The translations under genes and the position numbers were made by a program. DNA of 5,003 nt from Candidatus Thorarchaeota archaeon. Its GTDB lineage: Archaea > Asgardarchaeota > Thorarchaeia > Thorarchaeales > Thorarchaeaceae. The notes beneath the pieces are model-generated. The model had not been told where the DNA came from, ran no database searches, and saw only the letters and a program-made list of their open reading frames with translations. Positions 1-4,890 of the stretch are shown here, piece by piece (positions within the stretch are counted from its first letter, which is position 1; every line of letters begins with the position of its first letter). The DNA lies in contig JABCSP010000193.1 in assembly GCA_018238825.1 (NCBI GenBank), positions 1-5,003 of the forward strand. The letters are read 5' to 3'.

Positions 1-888
1 TATGCGTTATTTCCAAGCCGTACTGCACCAGTTAGAGAAGAGCATGTAGAATTCTTTGAGGAATGGGTTCGTTTGACAGATACTTTAGGAATTCACGGTG
101 TTGTAGGACTTGATCTTTACACCGATGGTTGGTTCGCAAAGGATCCCAAATATCAGACTATGAATGAGCAAGGAGTTAAAATGGAGCATCAGATTTGTCC
201 AAATCGAAATGAATTTTGGCAATACGGTGCTGAGATCATTAAGGAAATAGGTTCGTATCCTATCAATGAAATTCTAATATTTGGAACCGGTTTTATTCGA
301 GATCACTTCTGTTTCTGCGATCGCTGTCGCAAGGAATTCGCACCCTTAGTCGGCCAAGAACCTGACCGCCTTACTTACCAGCTTATCGCGGATAATCCTG
401 AATATCATGAGAAATGGCATCAATGGCGAAGTGAAAAGGTTCACGAGGGATTCACATATCTCCAAGAAGCAGCAGTCGAATCTGATGATGCAACTGGACG
501 AGAACTACCTCTGAAGTTATCAGTTGAGGTACTTCTAGATCCTGAGACTGGCTTATCTGATGGTGCAAAGAATGAATATGGTTATGACTATGCACGAATT
601 GGAGAGATTACAAAGAACGTGTTGATTAACCTCTACCCGTGGTCACCAGTTCTTCCAGCAAAAGGAAGTTCAGAGTACAGTGAACTTGTAGAAGCTCTCT
701 ATTTTGTCAATGAGTTCACACGAAGAGGTGGTAGAGCATCTCTCTTCCGTTGGGGCGTAACAACTGTTGAGCAGCTTCAAGAGTTGAAAGCCTTAGGGAA
801 AGATGTTGGAATTGATAGAGTCGTAACTACTTTCCACTATCCTTCAGATTACTCCCGCAGACGTGAAAGTGCGATTGGTAACTACTAG
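1..888 (+). CDS. TIM-barrel glycoside hydrolase-like protein, 5' end outside window
   Basis: The reading frame is open from base 1, so this is the C-terminal 295 residues of a longer protein. A TTG at 73 is an internal codon, not a start. Alternating hydrophobic strand-like segments (GVVGLDLY near 34-41, NEILIFGTGF near 89-98, LKLSVEVLL near 172-180, NVLINLYPW near 206-214, ASLFRWGV near 246-253, RVVTTFHYPS near 273-282) look like successive strands of a beta/alpha barrel. The motif FCFCDRCRKEF (Cys104, Cys106, Cys109) resembles the C-x-C-x2-C segment that I recall from putative glycosyl-hydrolase-like barrel families. A role in polysaccharide or glycoside breakdown is therefore inferred, and the substrate cannot be named. 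Asp38, Glu176 and other strand-end acids are possible catalytic residues, but I cannot assign them. The N-terminal signal peptide, if any, lies outside the window. The gene converges on the zinc-ribbon gene with 13 bases between the stop codons. Coding status is sure; the family is moderately sure. Confidence 0.85.
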   Translation, partial: YALFPSRTAPVREEHVEFFEEWVRLTDTLGIHGVVGLDLYTDGWFAKDPKYQTMNEQGVKMEHQICPNRNEFWQYGAEIIKEIGSYPINEILIFGTGFIRDHFCFCDRCRKEFAPLVGQEPDRLTYQLIADNPEYHEKWHQWRSEKVHEGFTYLQEAAVESDDATGRELPLKLSVEVLLDPETGLSDGAKNEYGYDYARIGEITKNVLINLYPWSPVLPAKGSSEYSELVEALYFVNEFTRRGGRASLFRWGVTTVEQLQELKALGKDVGIDRVVTTFHYPSDYSRRRESAIGNY

Positions 889-901
889 AACGACTCATAC
901 T

Positions 902-1756
902 TCACTGTCTGGCACTACAGAATGGGCAAACTCTGTTACCTGCTTTGATATTTCTTCCACATGAGAAGCAGAAAATATAATCCTTATTTTCTTCCCTAGC
1001 CTCTTCTATGAATGGGCTTAATTCACCTTGGGTGAAAAGAGCGCCAATGCCCTCAAGTGATTCATCTCTTTCAATATTGCACACGCTACAACTCTGGGCA
1101 TCCTCTGTTGGAATGGCTCCCTCGATATCTGAATAGAGGTCTTTACTCTCTCGTTCACGATATTGGTAGGAGTGTCTATCTTCACGTTGGTCTTGCCATG
1201 GGTCAGTTCTTCGATTGTAATGCTCTTCATGTGATTGCATTGTTTTATCCAATGATTCGAAATCACGTCTGTAATCCTCAGAACCATACCCTGGGTCAGT
1301 AGCTGGACGATTTGCAACTCTTTCCACTGATGCCTGACTGCTCCATTGTGGGTCTGCAGTGCCCATGCCTCGTGCTGTTTCTACAAACTTGAGATGAGCG
1401 TCTTTTTTCATATTCTCATATTCATCTGGGGTGAGCCCCATTATCTCTAATGCTCTATCTCTTTCAGCACATCTCTTTGAGAGTGGACAGCAATAAGAAA
1501 GACTACCGTGACAAAGTGAAGCCATAGCACGGTCCTGTCCCGATTTAAAAATCGGAGTGATTCTTTTTGTGCCAAGAATAATTGAGTCTCCCGTGGATCT
1601 AATCTCTGTATAACCACTTTGAGTTAAAGCCTCTACAATCTCTCGTGCAGGGTATGCTCTACCTTCAATTATCACGTGACCCTCAGTCTTGTCAAGTCTT
1701 ACAGGTCTTTCCGTGACCTTGTTACCTTCATAAGTAGGATATCTCGTTTTGGTCAC
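902..1756 (-). CDS. Zinc-ribbon protein with an N-terminal CCP cysteine cluster, function unknown
   Basis: I do not recognise a named family for this 284-residue cytosolic protein. Residues 24-70 look like a small folded unit (HVIIEGRAYPAREIVEAL, then GDSIILGTKRITPIF), with alternating strands and a helix. Residues 81-100 carry a first cysteine cluster, C82-x6-C89-C90-P-x4-C96 followed by AERD, and then a helical stretch (ALEIMGLTPDEYENMKK). Residues 130-220 are rich in Asp, Glu, Arg, Ser, Gln and Tyr and are probably disordered. The C-terminus has C223-x2-C226 and a typical zinc ribbon C263-x2-C266-x10-C277-x2-C280, ending four residues later. The start is GTG at 1756. The frame is closed by a TAG four codons upstream, and a GGGG run abuts the GTG, so ribosome binding is unclear. 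A later GTG (residue 28) preceded by GAGGGT is an alternative. Zinc binding is well supported. A nucleic-acid or protein-binding scaffold role is only an inference. Confidence 0.85.
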   Translation of the reverse strand: MTKTRYPTYEGNKVTERPVRLDKTEGHVIIEGRAYPAREIVEALTQSGYTEIRSTGDSIILGTKRITPIFKSGQDRAMASLCHGSLSYCCPLSKRCAERDRALEIMGLTPDEYENMKKDAHLKFVETARGMGTADPQWSSQASVERVANRPATDPGYGSEDYRRDFESLDKTMQSHEEHYNRRTDPWQDQREDRHSYQYRERESKDLYSDIEGAIPTEDAQSCSVCNIERDESLEGIGALFTQGELSPFIEEAREENKDYIFCFSCGRNIKAGNRVCPFCSARQ

Positions 1757-1799
1757 CCCTAGATACTAAATTGACGTCATACAGTCATGCCCTCTGAGC

Positions 1800-1817
1800 A
1801 ATACAATGGTATGTATT
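1800..1817. promoter_or_regulatory. Palindrome AATACA-N6-TGTATT, candidate operator
   Basis: A perfect 6+6 inverted repeat with a 6-base spacer lies in the 169-base divergent gap between the zinc-ribbon gene and the first tetraspan gene. Read on the minus strand it overlaps TAATACAT, a weak TATA-like element about 60 bases ahead of the GTG at 1756. A dimeric regulator could bind here, but a 12-base palindrome in AT-rich DNA can arise by chance. No second copy was noticed. Confidence 0.25.
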
Positions 1818-1850
1818 ACGCAGTAGTATACACAAAAGTAAGGCAGGACA

Positions 1851-1858
1851 TTTAATAC
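1851..1858 (+). promoter_or_regulatory. TATA-like box for the 118-residue membrane protein gene
   Basis: TTTAATAC sits 75 bases before the ATG at 1926. With archaeal spacing, transcription would begin near 1880, giving a leader of roughly 45 bases. The leader contains a small hairpin (TCGTT 1891-1895 with AACGA 1901-1905) and the GGAGGT ribosome site. The identical octamer recurs at 4397-4404 ahead of another gene start region. No clear BRE is visible. Confidence 0.5.
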
Positions 1859-1911
1859 TCGTAAGTGTTCTGAAGGTCAGCTAGTTAGGGTCGTTCGTGC
1901 AACGATTCATT

Positions 1912-1917
1912 GGAGGT
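1912..1917 (+). promoter_or_regulatory. Shine-Dalgarno GGAGGT for the gene at 1926
   Basis: A full GGAGGT match to the 16S rRNA 3' end lies 8 bases upstream of the ATG at 1926. It fixes that start and shows that leadered, Shine-Dalgarno-guided initiation is used in this genome. Confidence 0.85.
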
Positions 1918-1925
1918 ATATTTTC

Positions 1926-2282
1926 ATGGGTTGTAAATCTGAAGGTGCCGCACAAGGCTACACTGTACTTGGTGGCATTGTCTTGTTGATATATGCGTTT
2001 CAGAGGATATTGAGTGGAATTAATTCTCCACAAGACATTATCGAGATCTTCCTCGGTATTGCTGTCATAATTCTAGTAGTTCTTGCCTTTGATGCAAGTG
2101 GTTTTGTCACATGGAAGGTTCGCCGTTCAGGACTATTGCTAGCTCTGTTTGGTTTCTTTCTGATAGTTATTGTATCCTATCCGGGAATAACCTTGGACAT
2201 TATCGCTTGGCTCAGTAGCCTGCCTACATTAGCTGGTCTAATGATATTGGTGGGTGGTCTGCTCATGGCCGTGAACAAATAG
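1926..2282 (+). CDS. Small tetraspan integral membrane protein, function unknown
   Basis: This is a 118-residue, strongly hydrophobic protein with four predicted membrane helices, at about residues 11-30, 37-55, 68-86 and 96-115. A short basic loop (TWKVRR, 62-67) lies between helices 2 and 3, so that loop is probably cytoplasmic. There is no cleavable signal peptide, catalytic motif or cofactor site. The start is secured by GGAGGT 8 bases upstream. The layout (glycine-rich helix 1, an ASGF turn after helix 2, a short charged loop, two closing helices with a GGLL end) resembles the 108-residue protein encoded at 3825-4151 (NSGF turn in the same place), so the two may be distant paralogues. 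The gene stands alone with its own promoter-like box and terminator. A role as a small membrane scaffold or regulator cannot be decided from sequence. Confidence 0.85.
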   Translation: MGCKSEGAAQGYTVLGGIVLLIYAFQRILSGINSPQDIIEIFLGIAVIILVVLAFDASGFVTWKVRRSGLLLALFGFFLIVIVSYPGITLDIIAWLSSLPTLAGLMILVGGLLMAVNK

Positions 2283-2297
2283 AATCCCCCTCATTTT

Positions 2298-2335
2298 GGA
2301 TGGAGATGAATATCTCTCCATCCTGATGTATTTTT
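2298..2335 (+). terminator. Hairpin plus T-run terminator after the 118-residue membrane protein
   Basis: A perfect 9-base-pair stem, GGATGGAGA (2298-2306) with TCTCCATCC (2315-2323), encloses an 8-base loop. TGATGTA and then TTTTT (2331-2335) follow. It begins 15 bases after the stop codon at 2280-2282. Archaeal termination depends mainly on the U-tract; the added strong stem makes this resemble a bacterial intrinsic terminator. Confidence 0.7.
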
Positions 2336-2351
2336 GACTTACCGCTCACAT

Positions 2352-2365
2352 CGATAATTAGATAA
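2352..2365 (+). promoter_or_regulatory. AT-rich TATA-like element ahead of the aminotransferase
   Basis: CGATAATTAGATAAT is the most TATA-like stretch between the preceding terminator and the ATG at 2413. Archaeal spacing from it would place the transcript start near 2380-2385, a leader of about 30 bases. The only ribosome-site candidate is a weak AGGA at 2399-2402, 10 bases before the ATG. Confidence 0.4.
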
Positions 2366-2412
2366 TGGGGAGTGATGTCCAAAGCAGATGTCAACAATAG
2401 GACAGTATCTTT

Positions 2413-3759
2413 ATGGAAGAGAAACATATCAAGATTCTCAAGAATCTTGGATTTGATATCAGTCAGAAGGATCTGACGAATGACTATTGGAAAAAACGTG
2501 GTGCAGATGCACTAGCGCTTACGACCCAAGATAGAGATGTGTATGGCTGTATTGACCACACTCAAGGTGAAGGTGTAAATATCTTCGATATAGAAGGTAC
2601 TGAATACCTTGATGTGACCGGTGGTGTTGCTGTTCGGGCTTTTGGTCTTCGCTATAAGCCGTATCTCGATTTCGAAGCTAGCATCAATGATGTAGTAAAG
2701 GAACTCCCTGGAGCAGACTTCGATGCAATTCCGCAGACATTATTGGCTGAACGAGTTGCAGGGATAACTCCGGGAAATCACAAGAAACGAGTAGTCTTCA
2801 CTACTTCCGGTGGAAGAGCAGTCGAAGGTTGTATGAAGTCCGCAATGGACCTCTCAGGGAAAAGGCGTTTTGTAACCTTCAGGCCTGCATTTCATGGCCG
2901 TACAGGTTATGCGCTAGCTCTCACATCTTCAAATTCGAAACACAAATCTGGTTTTCCACAGGGTGTTGATACGGTTCGTGTCTTCTATCCCTACTGCTAT
3001 CGATGTCCTTACGGTACAACCGAAGAGGACTGTAGCCTTGAATGTGTTGAGGCGCTGAGATATGCCCTTGAAGTTGAAGGGAATGATATTGCAGCAACTG
3101 TGATGGAGCCTCTTTGTGGTGAGGGCGGTTTGATAGTTCCTCCAACAAAAGCAGTCAAAGGTATCTATGACCTCACAAAGGAAATTGGTGCATACTTCAT
3201 GTCTGATGAGGTGCAAGCAGGTATGGGTCGGACTGGAAAGTGGACTGCTATTGAGAATCATGGAGTAGTTCCTGATTACATCTCAATGGGTAAGGCAATG
3301 GGTGGTGGGTATCCTATGGGTGCATCAATTGGTCCCGCTCCAATGTTTACAGGTGGTTCACGCCATTCTGAAACCTTTTCAGCTGAACCAAAGATGGGAC
3401 TGCTATCGCTGTGGGTCTTCAAGCACATAGAAGATGGTGGATTCCTGAAGAAGAATGCAGAGAATGGAGCTTACCTTCTAGAGCGTCTTGGTGAACTCAA
3501 GGACAAGCATGAGGTTGTAGGCGATGTACGTGGTCTGGGTCTCATGGTAGGCTTGGAGTTGGTCAAGGACAAGAAGAGTAAGGAGAAGGCTCCCAAGTTA
3601 AGGGACCGGGTTGTAAAGAATGCAGTTCAGAACCAGAACCTCTGGGTGCTTGGTTGCGGTCAAAATGTAATTCGTCTTACTCCAAGCTACATCATCACCA
3701 AGGAAAATATTGACGATATTGTAGACCGGCTCGACAAAGCTATCTCTGCAGAAATGTAA
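2413..3759 (+). CDS. Class III PLP-dependent aminotransferase
   Basis: This is a complete 448-residue fold type I, class III aminotransferase, the usual length for the 4-aminobutyrate/ornithine/acetylornithine aminotransferase and amino-acid racemase family. It would move an amino group between an amine or amino acid and a 2-oxo acid in the cytosol. Landmarks: FHGR 160-163; EP 232-233 and GEGG 236-239; SDEVQAGMGRTG 264-275 with Asp265 (PLP ring nitrogen) and Gln268; Schiff-base Lys294 in MGKAMGGGYP; Thr321 (phosphate contact from the partner subunit); VGDVRGLGLMVGLEL 369-383; and Arg421 in NVIRLTPS, a likely substrate-carboxylate binder. Two oddities stand out. The loop that normally reads SGxEA is SGGRA (132-136), and there is a four-Cys motif C195-x2-C198-x8-C207-x3-C211. 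ATG 2413 is the first start after an in-frame TAG at 2398. Class is certain; the substrate (ornithine, GABA, lysine or a racemase reaction) is not determinable here. Confidence 0.96.
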   Translation: MEEKHIKILKNLGFDISQKDLTNDYWKKRGADALALTTQDRDVYGCIDHTQGEGVNIFDIEGTEYLDVTGGVAVRAFGLRYKPYLDFEASINDVVKELPGADFDAIPQTLLAERVAGITPGNHKKRVVFTTSGGRAVEGCMKSAMDLSGKRRFVTFRPAFHGRTGYALALTSSNSKHKSGFPQGVDTVRVFYPYCYRCPYGTTEEDCSLECVEALRYALEVEGNDIAATVMEPLCGEGGLIVPPTKAVKGIYDLTKEIGAYFMSDEVQAGMGRTGKWTAIENHGVVPDYISMGKAMGGGYPMGASIGPAPMFTGGSRHSETFSAEPKMGLLSLWVFKHIEDGGFLKKNAENGAYLLERLGELKDKHEVVGDVRGLGLMVGLELVKDKKSKEKAPKLRDRVVKNAVQNQNLWVLGCGQNVIRLTPSYIITKENIDDIVDRLDKAISAEM

Positions 3760-3776
3760 TTACAAAAAAGAGAATG

Positions 3777-3829
3777 AAGATTGTTCAATCAGCTCTTTGA
3801 ACTGACTGAGCAATCTTATATTTTTTATT
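3777..3829. terminator. Bidirectional terminator between convergent genes
   Basis: Arms 3777-3792 and 3802-3817 form a stem of about 16 positions around a 9-base loop, with 14 Watson-Crick pairs, one wobble and one mismatch whichever strand is transcribed. On the plus strand it is followed by TTATATTTTTTATTTT. On the minus strand it is followed by the complement of the A-run at 3764-3769, that is TTTTTT. It lies between the aminotransferase stop (3759) and the stop of the minus-strand membrane protein (3825), so it can serve both genes. Confidence 0.75.
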
Positions 3830-4151
3830 TTAGTACAAGTAGTATTGCACCGATGATGACGAGAACGCCACCAAGACCACTTGCAAACAAGTACATGAGA
3901 ATACCAACAATCAGTATAACCATCCATTTGTTCGAGAATTCAAGTGCTGGAATCTTGATGAATCCACTATTTGCAAGCGCAATTAGTGAGAATAGGATTC
4001 CTATGATTCCCGTTATTAATCCACCAAGAGCGAAATCAATGCTTGGTAAAGCAAATATGGGGGTTCCAAGAATCGTAAGGACTCCTTCGATTAAGCCAAG
4101 AATACCACCGAGTAGTATTAGTAGCCCACCAATTTTCTTTAAATCTGCCAT
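3825..4151 (-). CDS. Small glycine-rich tetraspan membrane protein, function unknown
   Basis: This is a 108-residue membrane protein with four predicted helices, at about residues 7-28, 41-63, 75-91 and 92-107. The N-terminus MADLKKIGG is basic and presumably cytoplasmic. Helices 1, 2 and 4 are rich in Gly, Ile and Leu with GG and GxxxG-like spacings that favour tight packing. No catalytic or metal-binding residues are seen. I chose the ATG at 4151 because GGAGAG (4160-4165) lies 8 bases upstream. The frame stays open to an ATG at 4319, but those extra 56 residues are polar, lack a ribosome site and cover the promoter, so they are rejected. The NSGF turn after helix 2 and overall plan match the 118-residue protein at 1926-2282, suggesting a lineage-specific family of small membrane proteins. 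The gene is transcribed alone and converges with the aminotransferase. Confidence 0.87.
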   Translation of the reverse strand: MADLKKIGGLLILLGGILGLIEGVLTILGTPIFALPSIDFALGGLITGIIGILFSLIALANSGFIKIPALEFSNKWMVILIVGILMYLFASGLGGVLVIIGAILLVLK

Positions 4152-4159
4152 AATTTTAT

Positions 4160-4165
4160 CTCTCC
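4160..4165 (-). promoter_or_regulatory. Shine-Dalgarno GGAGAG deciding the start at 4151
   Basis: On the minus strand GGAGAG precedes the ATG at 4151 by 8 bases, the same spacing as GGAGGT before 1926. This decides between the ATG at 4151 and the longer frame beginning at 4319. Confidence 0.8.
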
Positions 4166-4211
4166 ATTTAGCGTGCCCCATGAATTGGGACCTTCCAACA
4201 ATTAGAGAACC

Positions 4212-4222
4212 TCTATATATAA
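4212..4222 (-). promoter_or_regulatory. TATA box for the 108-residue membrane protein gene
   Basis: Read on the minus strand this is GTTATATATAG, the clearest TATA box of the window. Its centre is about 65 bases ahead of the ATG at 4151. Transcription would start near 4190, leaving a leader of about 40 bases that includes the ribosome site. No obvious BRE is seen. Confidence 0.6.
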
Positions 4223-4284
4223 CATAAGGATAAATCGTACTAGGAACTTTGGACCCCAGAATTGCGAAAAATAAGTGGTGATAG

Positions 4285-4466
4285 AGTATCTCATACGTGG
4301 GATTCGCGCTAAGTTTCATGAGATACTGGTAGAAATTGATGAATCAAGTATTGGCTTTGAATAGGAAACACAGTTTTTTTCAAAGACCATTCGATATTTA
4401 ATACAAATTCTCAGAACGCCGTGGATGCAGCGAGAATGGGTACTTGTTCTCAAAAAATACCAGTAT
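4285..4466. repeat. Three-part inverted repeat set in intergenic DNA
   Basis: AGTATCTCAT (4285-4294) is a perfect inverted copy of ATGAGATACT (4318-4327). The overlapping ATACTGGTA (4323-4331) is a perfect inverted copy of TACCAGTAT (4458-4466). The middle element could therefore pair with either neighbour but not both. The set lies between the minus-strand promoter near 4217 and the winged-helix gene. The middle and last parts straddle the TATA-like box at 4395-4404, so at most part of it would be in a transcript. Matches of 9-10 bases at these distances are only modestly unexpected. Confidence 0.3.
4395..4404 (+). promoter_or_regulatory. TATA-like box upstream of the winged-helix gene
   Basis: TATTTAATAC contains the same octamer TTTAATAC found before the gene at 1926. 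Archaeal spacing puts the start of transcription near 4423-4427. The transcript would have a leader of about 115 bases before the GGAGGT at 4523, or would begin directly at the micro-ORF ATG at 4425. A weaker alternative TATA (CTTATCTA, about 4486-4493) lies nearer the winged-helix gene. Confidence 0.45.
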
Positions 4467-4511
4467 ACGGTAGCTAATGCTAAAGCTTATCTACACTTTG
4501 TCTTTTGGTAA
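4425..4511 (+). CDS. Possible leaderless 28-residue micro-ORF
   Basis: The frame opens with ATG at 4425, about 28 bases after the centre of a good TATA-like box, as expected for a leaderless archaeal mRNA, and closes with TAA at 4509-4511. The 28-residue product is basic and aromatic (MQREWVLVLKKY at its N-terminus, HFVFW at its end) and matches nothing that I know. It has no Shine-Dalgarno site. It ends 11 bases before the GGAGGT of the downstream leader ORF. An ORF of this length can occur by chance, so this is a weak call. The stretch could instead be plain 5' leader. Confidence 0.15.
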   Translation: MQREWVLVLKKYQYTVANAKAYLHFVFW

Positions 4512-4522
4512 CAAAAACAGAT

Positions 4523-4528
4523 GGAGGT
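4523..4528 (+). promoter_or_regulatory. Shine-Dalgarno GGAGGT that does not match the winged-helix start
   Basis: This full GGAGGT is 10 bases ahead of an ATG at 4539 but 35 bases ahead of the ATG at 4564 that opens the winged-helix frame. The ATG at 4539 is in a different frame. The site therefore points to a leader ORF, or to a one-base error near the true start. Confidence 0.6.
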
Positions 4529-4538
4529 AATAATTACT

Positions 4539-4628
4539 ATGGCAATAATTCTACGGTGGGATCATGTTTGCCCGGCGCTCATTCTTGTCTCTACCTCCTT
4601 CCGCGAAGTTTCTTTACGTGCTTCTTAA
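4539..4628 (+). CDS. Leader ORF overlapping the winged-helix gene, or its displaced true start
   Basis: ATG 4539 has the best ribosome site of this region (GGAGGT, 10 bases away) and opens a 29-residue frame (beginning MAIILRWDHV) that ends with TAA at 4626-4628, inside and out of frame with the winged-helix gene. The product has no recognisable domain. Two readings are possible. It may be a translated leader peptide that affects initiation at 4564. Alternatively, the winged-helix gene really starts at 4539 and a one-base insertion, for example in the GGG at 4558-4560, has split it; removing one G would give an 85-residue protein beginning MAIILRWIMFARRSF. The sequence alone does not decide. 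Confidence 0.3.
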   Translation: MAIILRWDHVCPALILVSTSFREVSLRAS

Positions 4629-4797
4629 GGACCGACACCGGATGAGCCGGCAGGACCTGATTAGCGCAACATACCTTCCTCCTAGAACAATAAACTATGG
4701 TCTTAGTCGACTTAAGGCTCTAGGTCTCATTCATGAGGAAGAACATGACAAAGACGCGCGGGAGCGAGTATACGAGTTAGTTCAGGCGCCTATGTAG
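4564..4797 (+). CDS. Small winged-helix (MarR-like) DNA-binding protein
   Basis: This 77-residue protein is almost entirely one winged helix-turn-helix domain: helix 1 at 12-22 (SAKFLYVLLKD), helix 2 at 28-36 (SRQDLISAT), the recognition helix at 39-53 (PPRTINYGLSRLKAL) after a YLPPRT turn, and a wing at 54-71 (GLIHEEE, acidic turn, RERVYEL). The pattern PSAKF...SRQDL...LPPRTI...L..L..LGLI is typical of stand-alone archaeal MarR/ArsR-like regulators. It probably binds DNA as a dimer, though little is left outside the domain to form a dimer interface or bind a ligand. The ATG at 4564 has only GGTG (4555-4558) five bases ahead as a ribosome site; the frame is closed by TAA at 4546-4548. The stronger GGAGGT farther up serves an overlapping ORF. 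No target gene is adjacent on the same strand, so it may act on its own promoter or elsewhere. Confidence 0.82.
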   Translation: MFARRSFLSLPPSAKFLYVLLKDRHRMSRQDLISATYLPPRTINYGLSRLKALGLIHEEEHDKDARERVYELVQAPM

Positions 4798-4813
4798 TGC
4801 CGATATGAATCCG

Positions 4814-4846
4814 GAAGATGGTTGTGGGTGTTCCCCATCCATCTTC
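4814..4846. terminator. Hairpin downstream of the winged-helix gene
   Basis: GAAGATGG (4814-4821) and CCATCTTC (4839-4846) form a perfect 8-base-pair stem, with a possible inner GGG/CCC helix. It begins 16 bases after the stop codon at 4795-4797. The plus strand lacks a real T-run after it (CACTTTCACA), so it is a poorer terminator than the other two. If a minus-strand gene ends at 4891, the hairpin lies between two convergent genes, and T-rich minus-strand DNA (complement of 4878-4892) precedes it. Confidence 0.4.
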
Positions 4847-4890
4847 ACACCACTTTCACAGTCTCCAAAAGCCTCATAAAAACCCGAAAA

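Noticed and set aside
73..75. TTG as the start of the left-edge gene
   Set aside because: The frame is open to base 1 with protein-like sequence, there is no ribosome site ahead of it, and it would begin partway into the barrel fold.
1018..1317. Open frames on both strands overlapping the zinc-ribbon gene (minus 1018-1317, plus 1057-1302)
   Set aside because: They overlap a longer frame with clear cysteine motifs, and have no ribosome sites or recognisable domains.
2921..3261. Two minus-strand open frames inside the aminotransferase
   Set aside because: They are antisense to the conserved centre of a certain gene, with no start signals and no recognisable domains.
3781..4227. Plus-strand open frame of 148 codons
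   Set aside because: It is antisense to the tetraspan gene and its Pro/Ser/Ile-rich product reflects the complement of Gly/Leu/Ile codons. It lacks a ribosome site and begins inside the terminator.
4152..4319. N-terminal extension of the minus-strand tetraspan protein to an ATG at 4319
   Set aside because: A good GGAGAG precedes the ATG at 4151, and a TATA box at 4212-4222 lies within the extension. The extra residues do not resemble the membrane protein.
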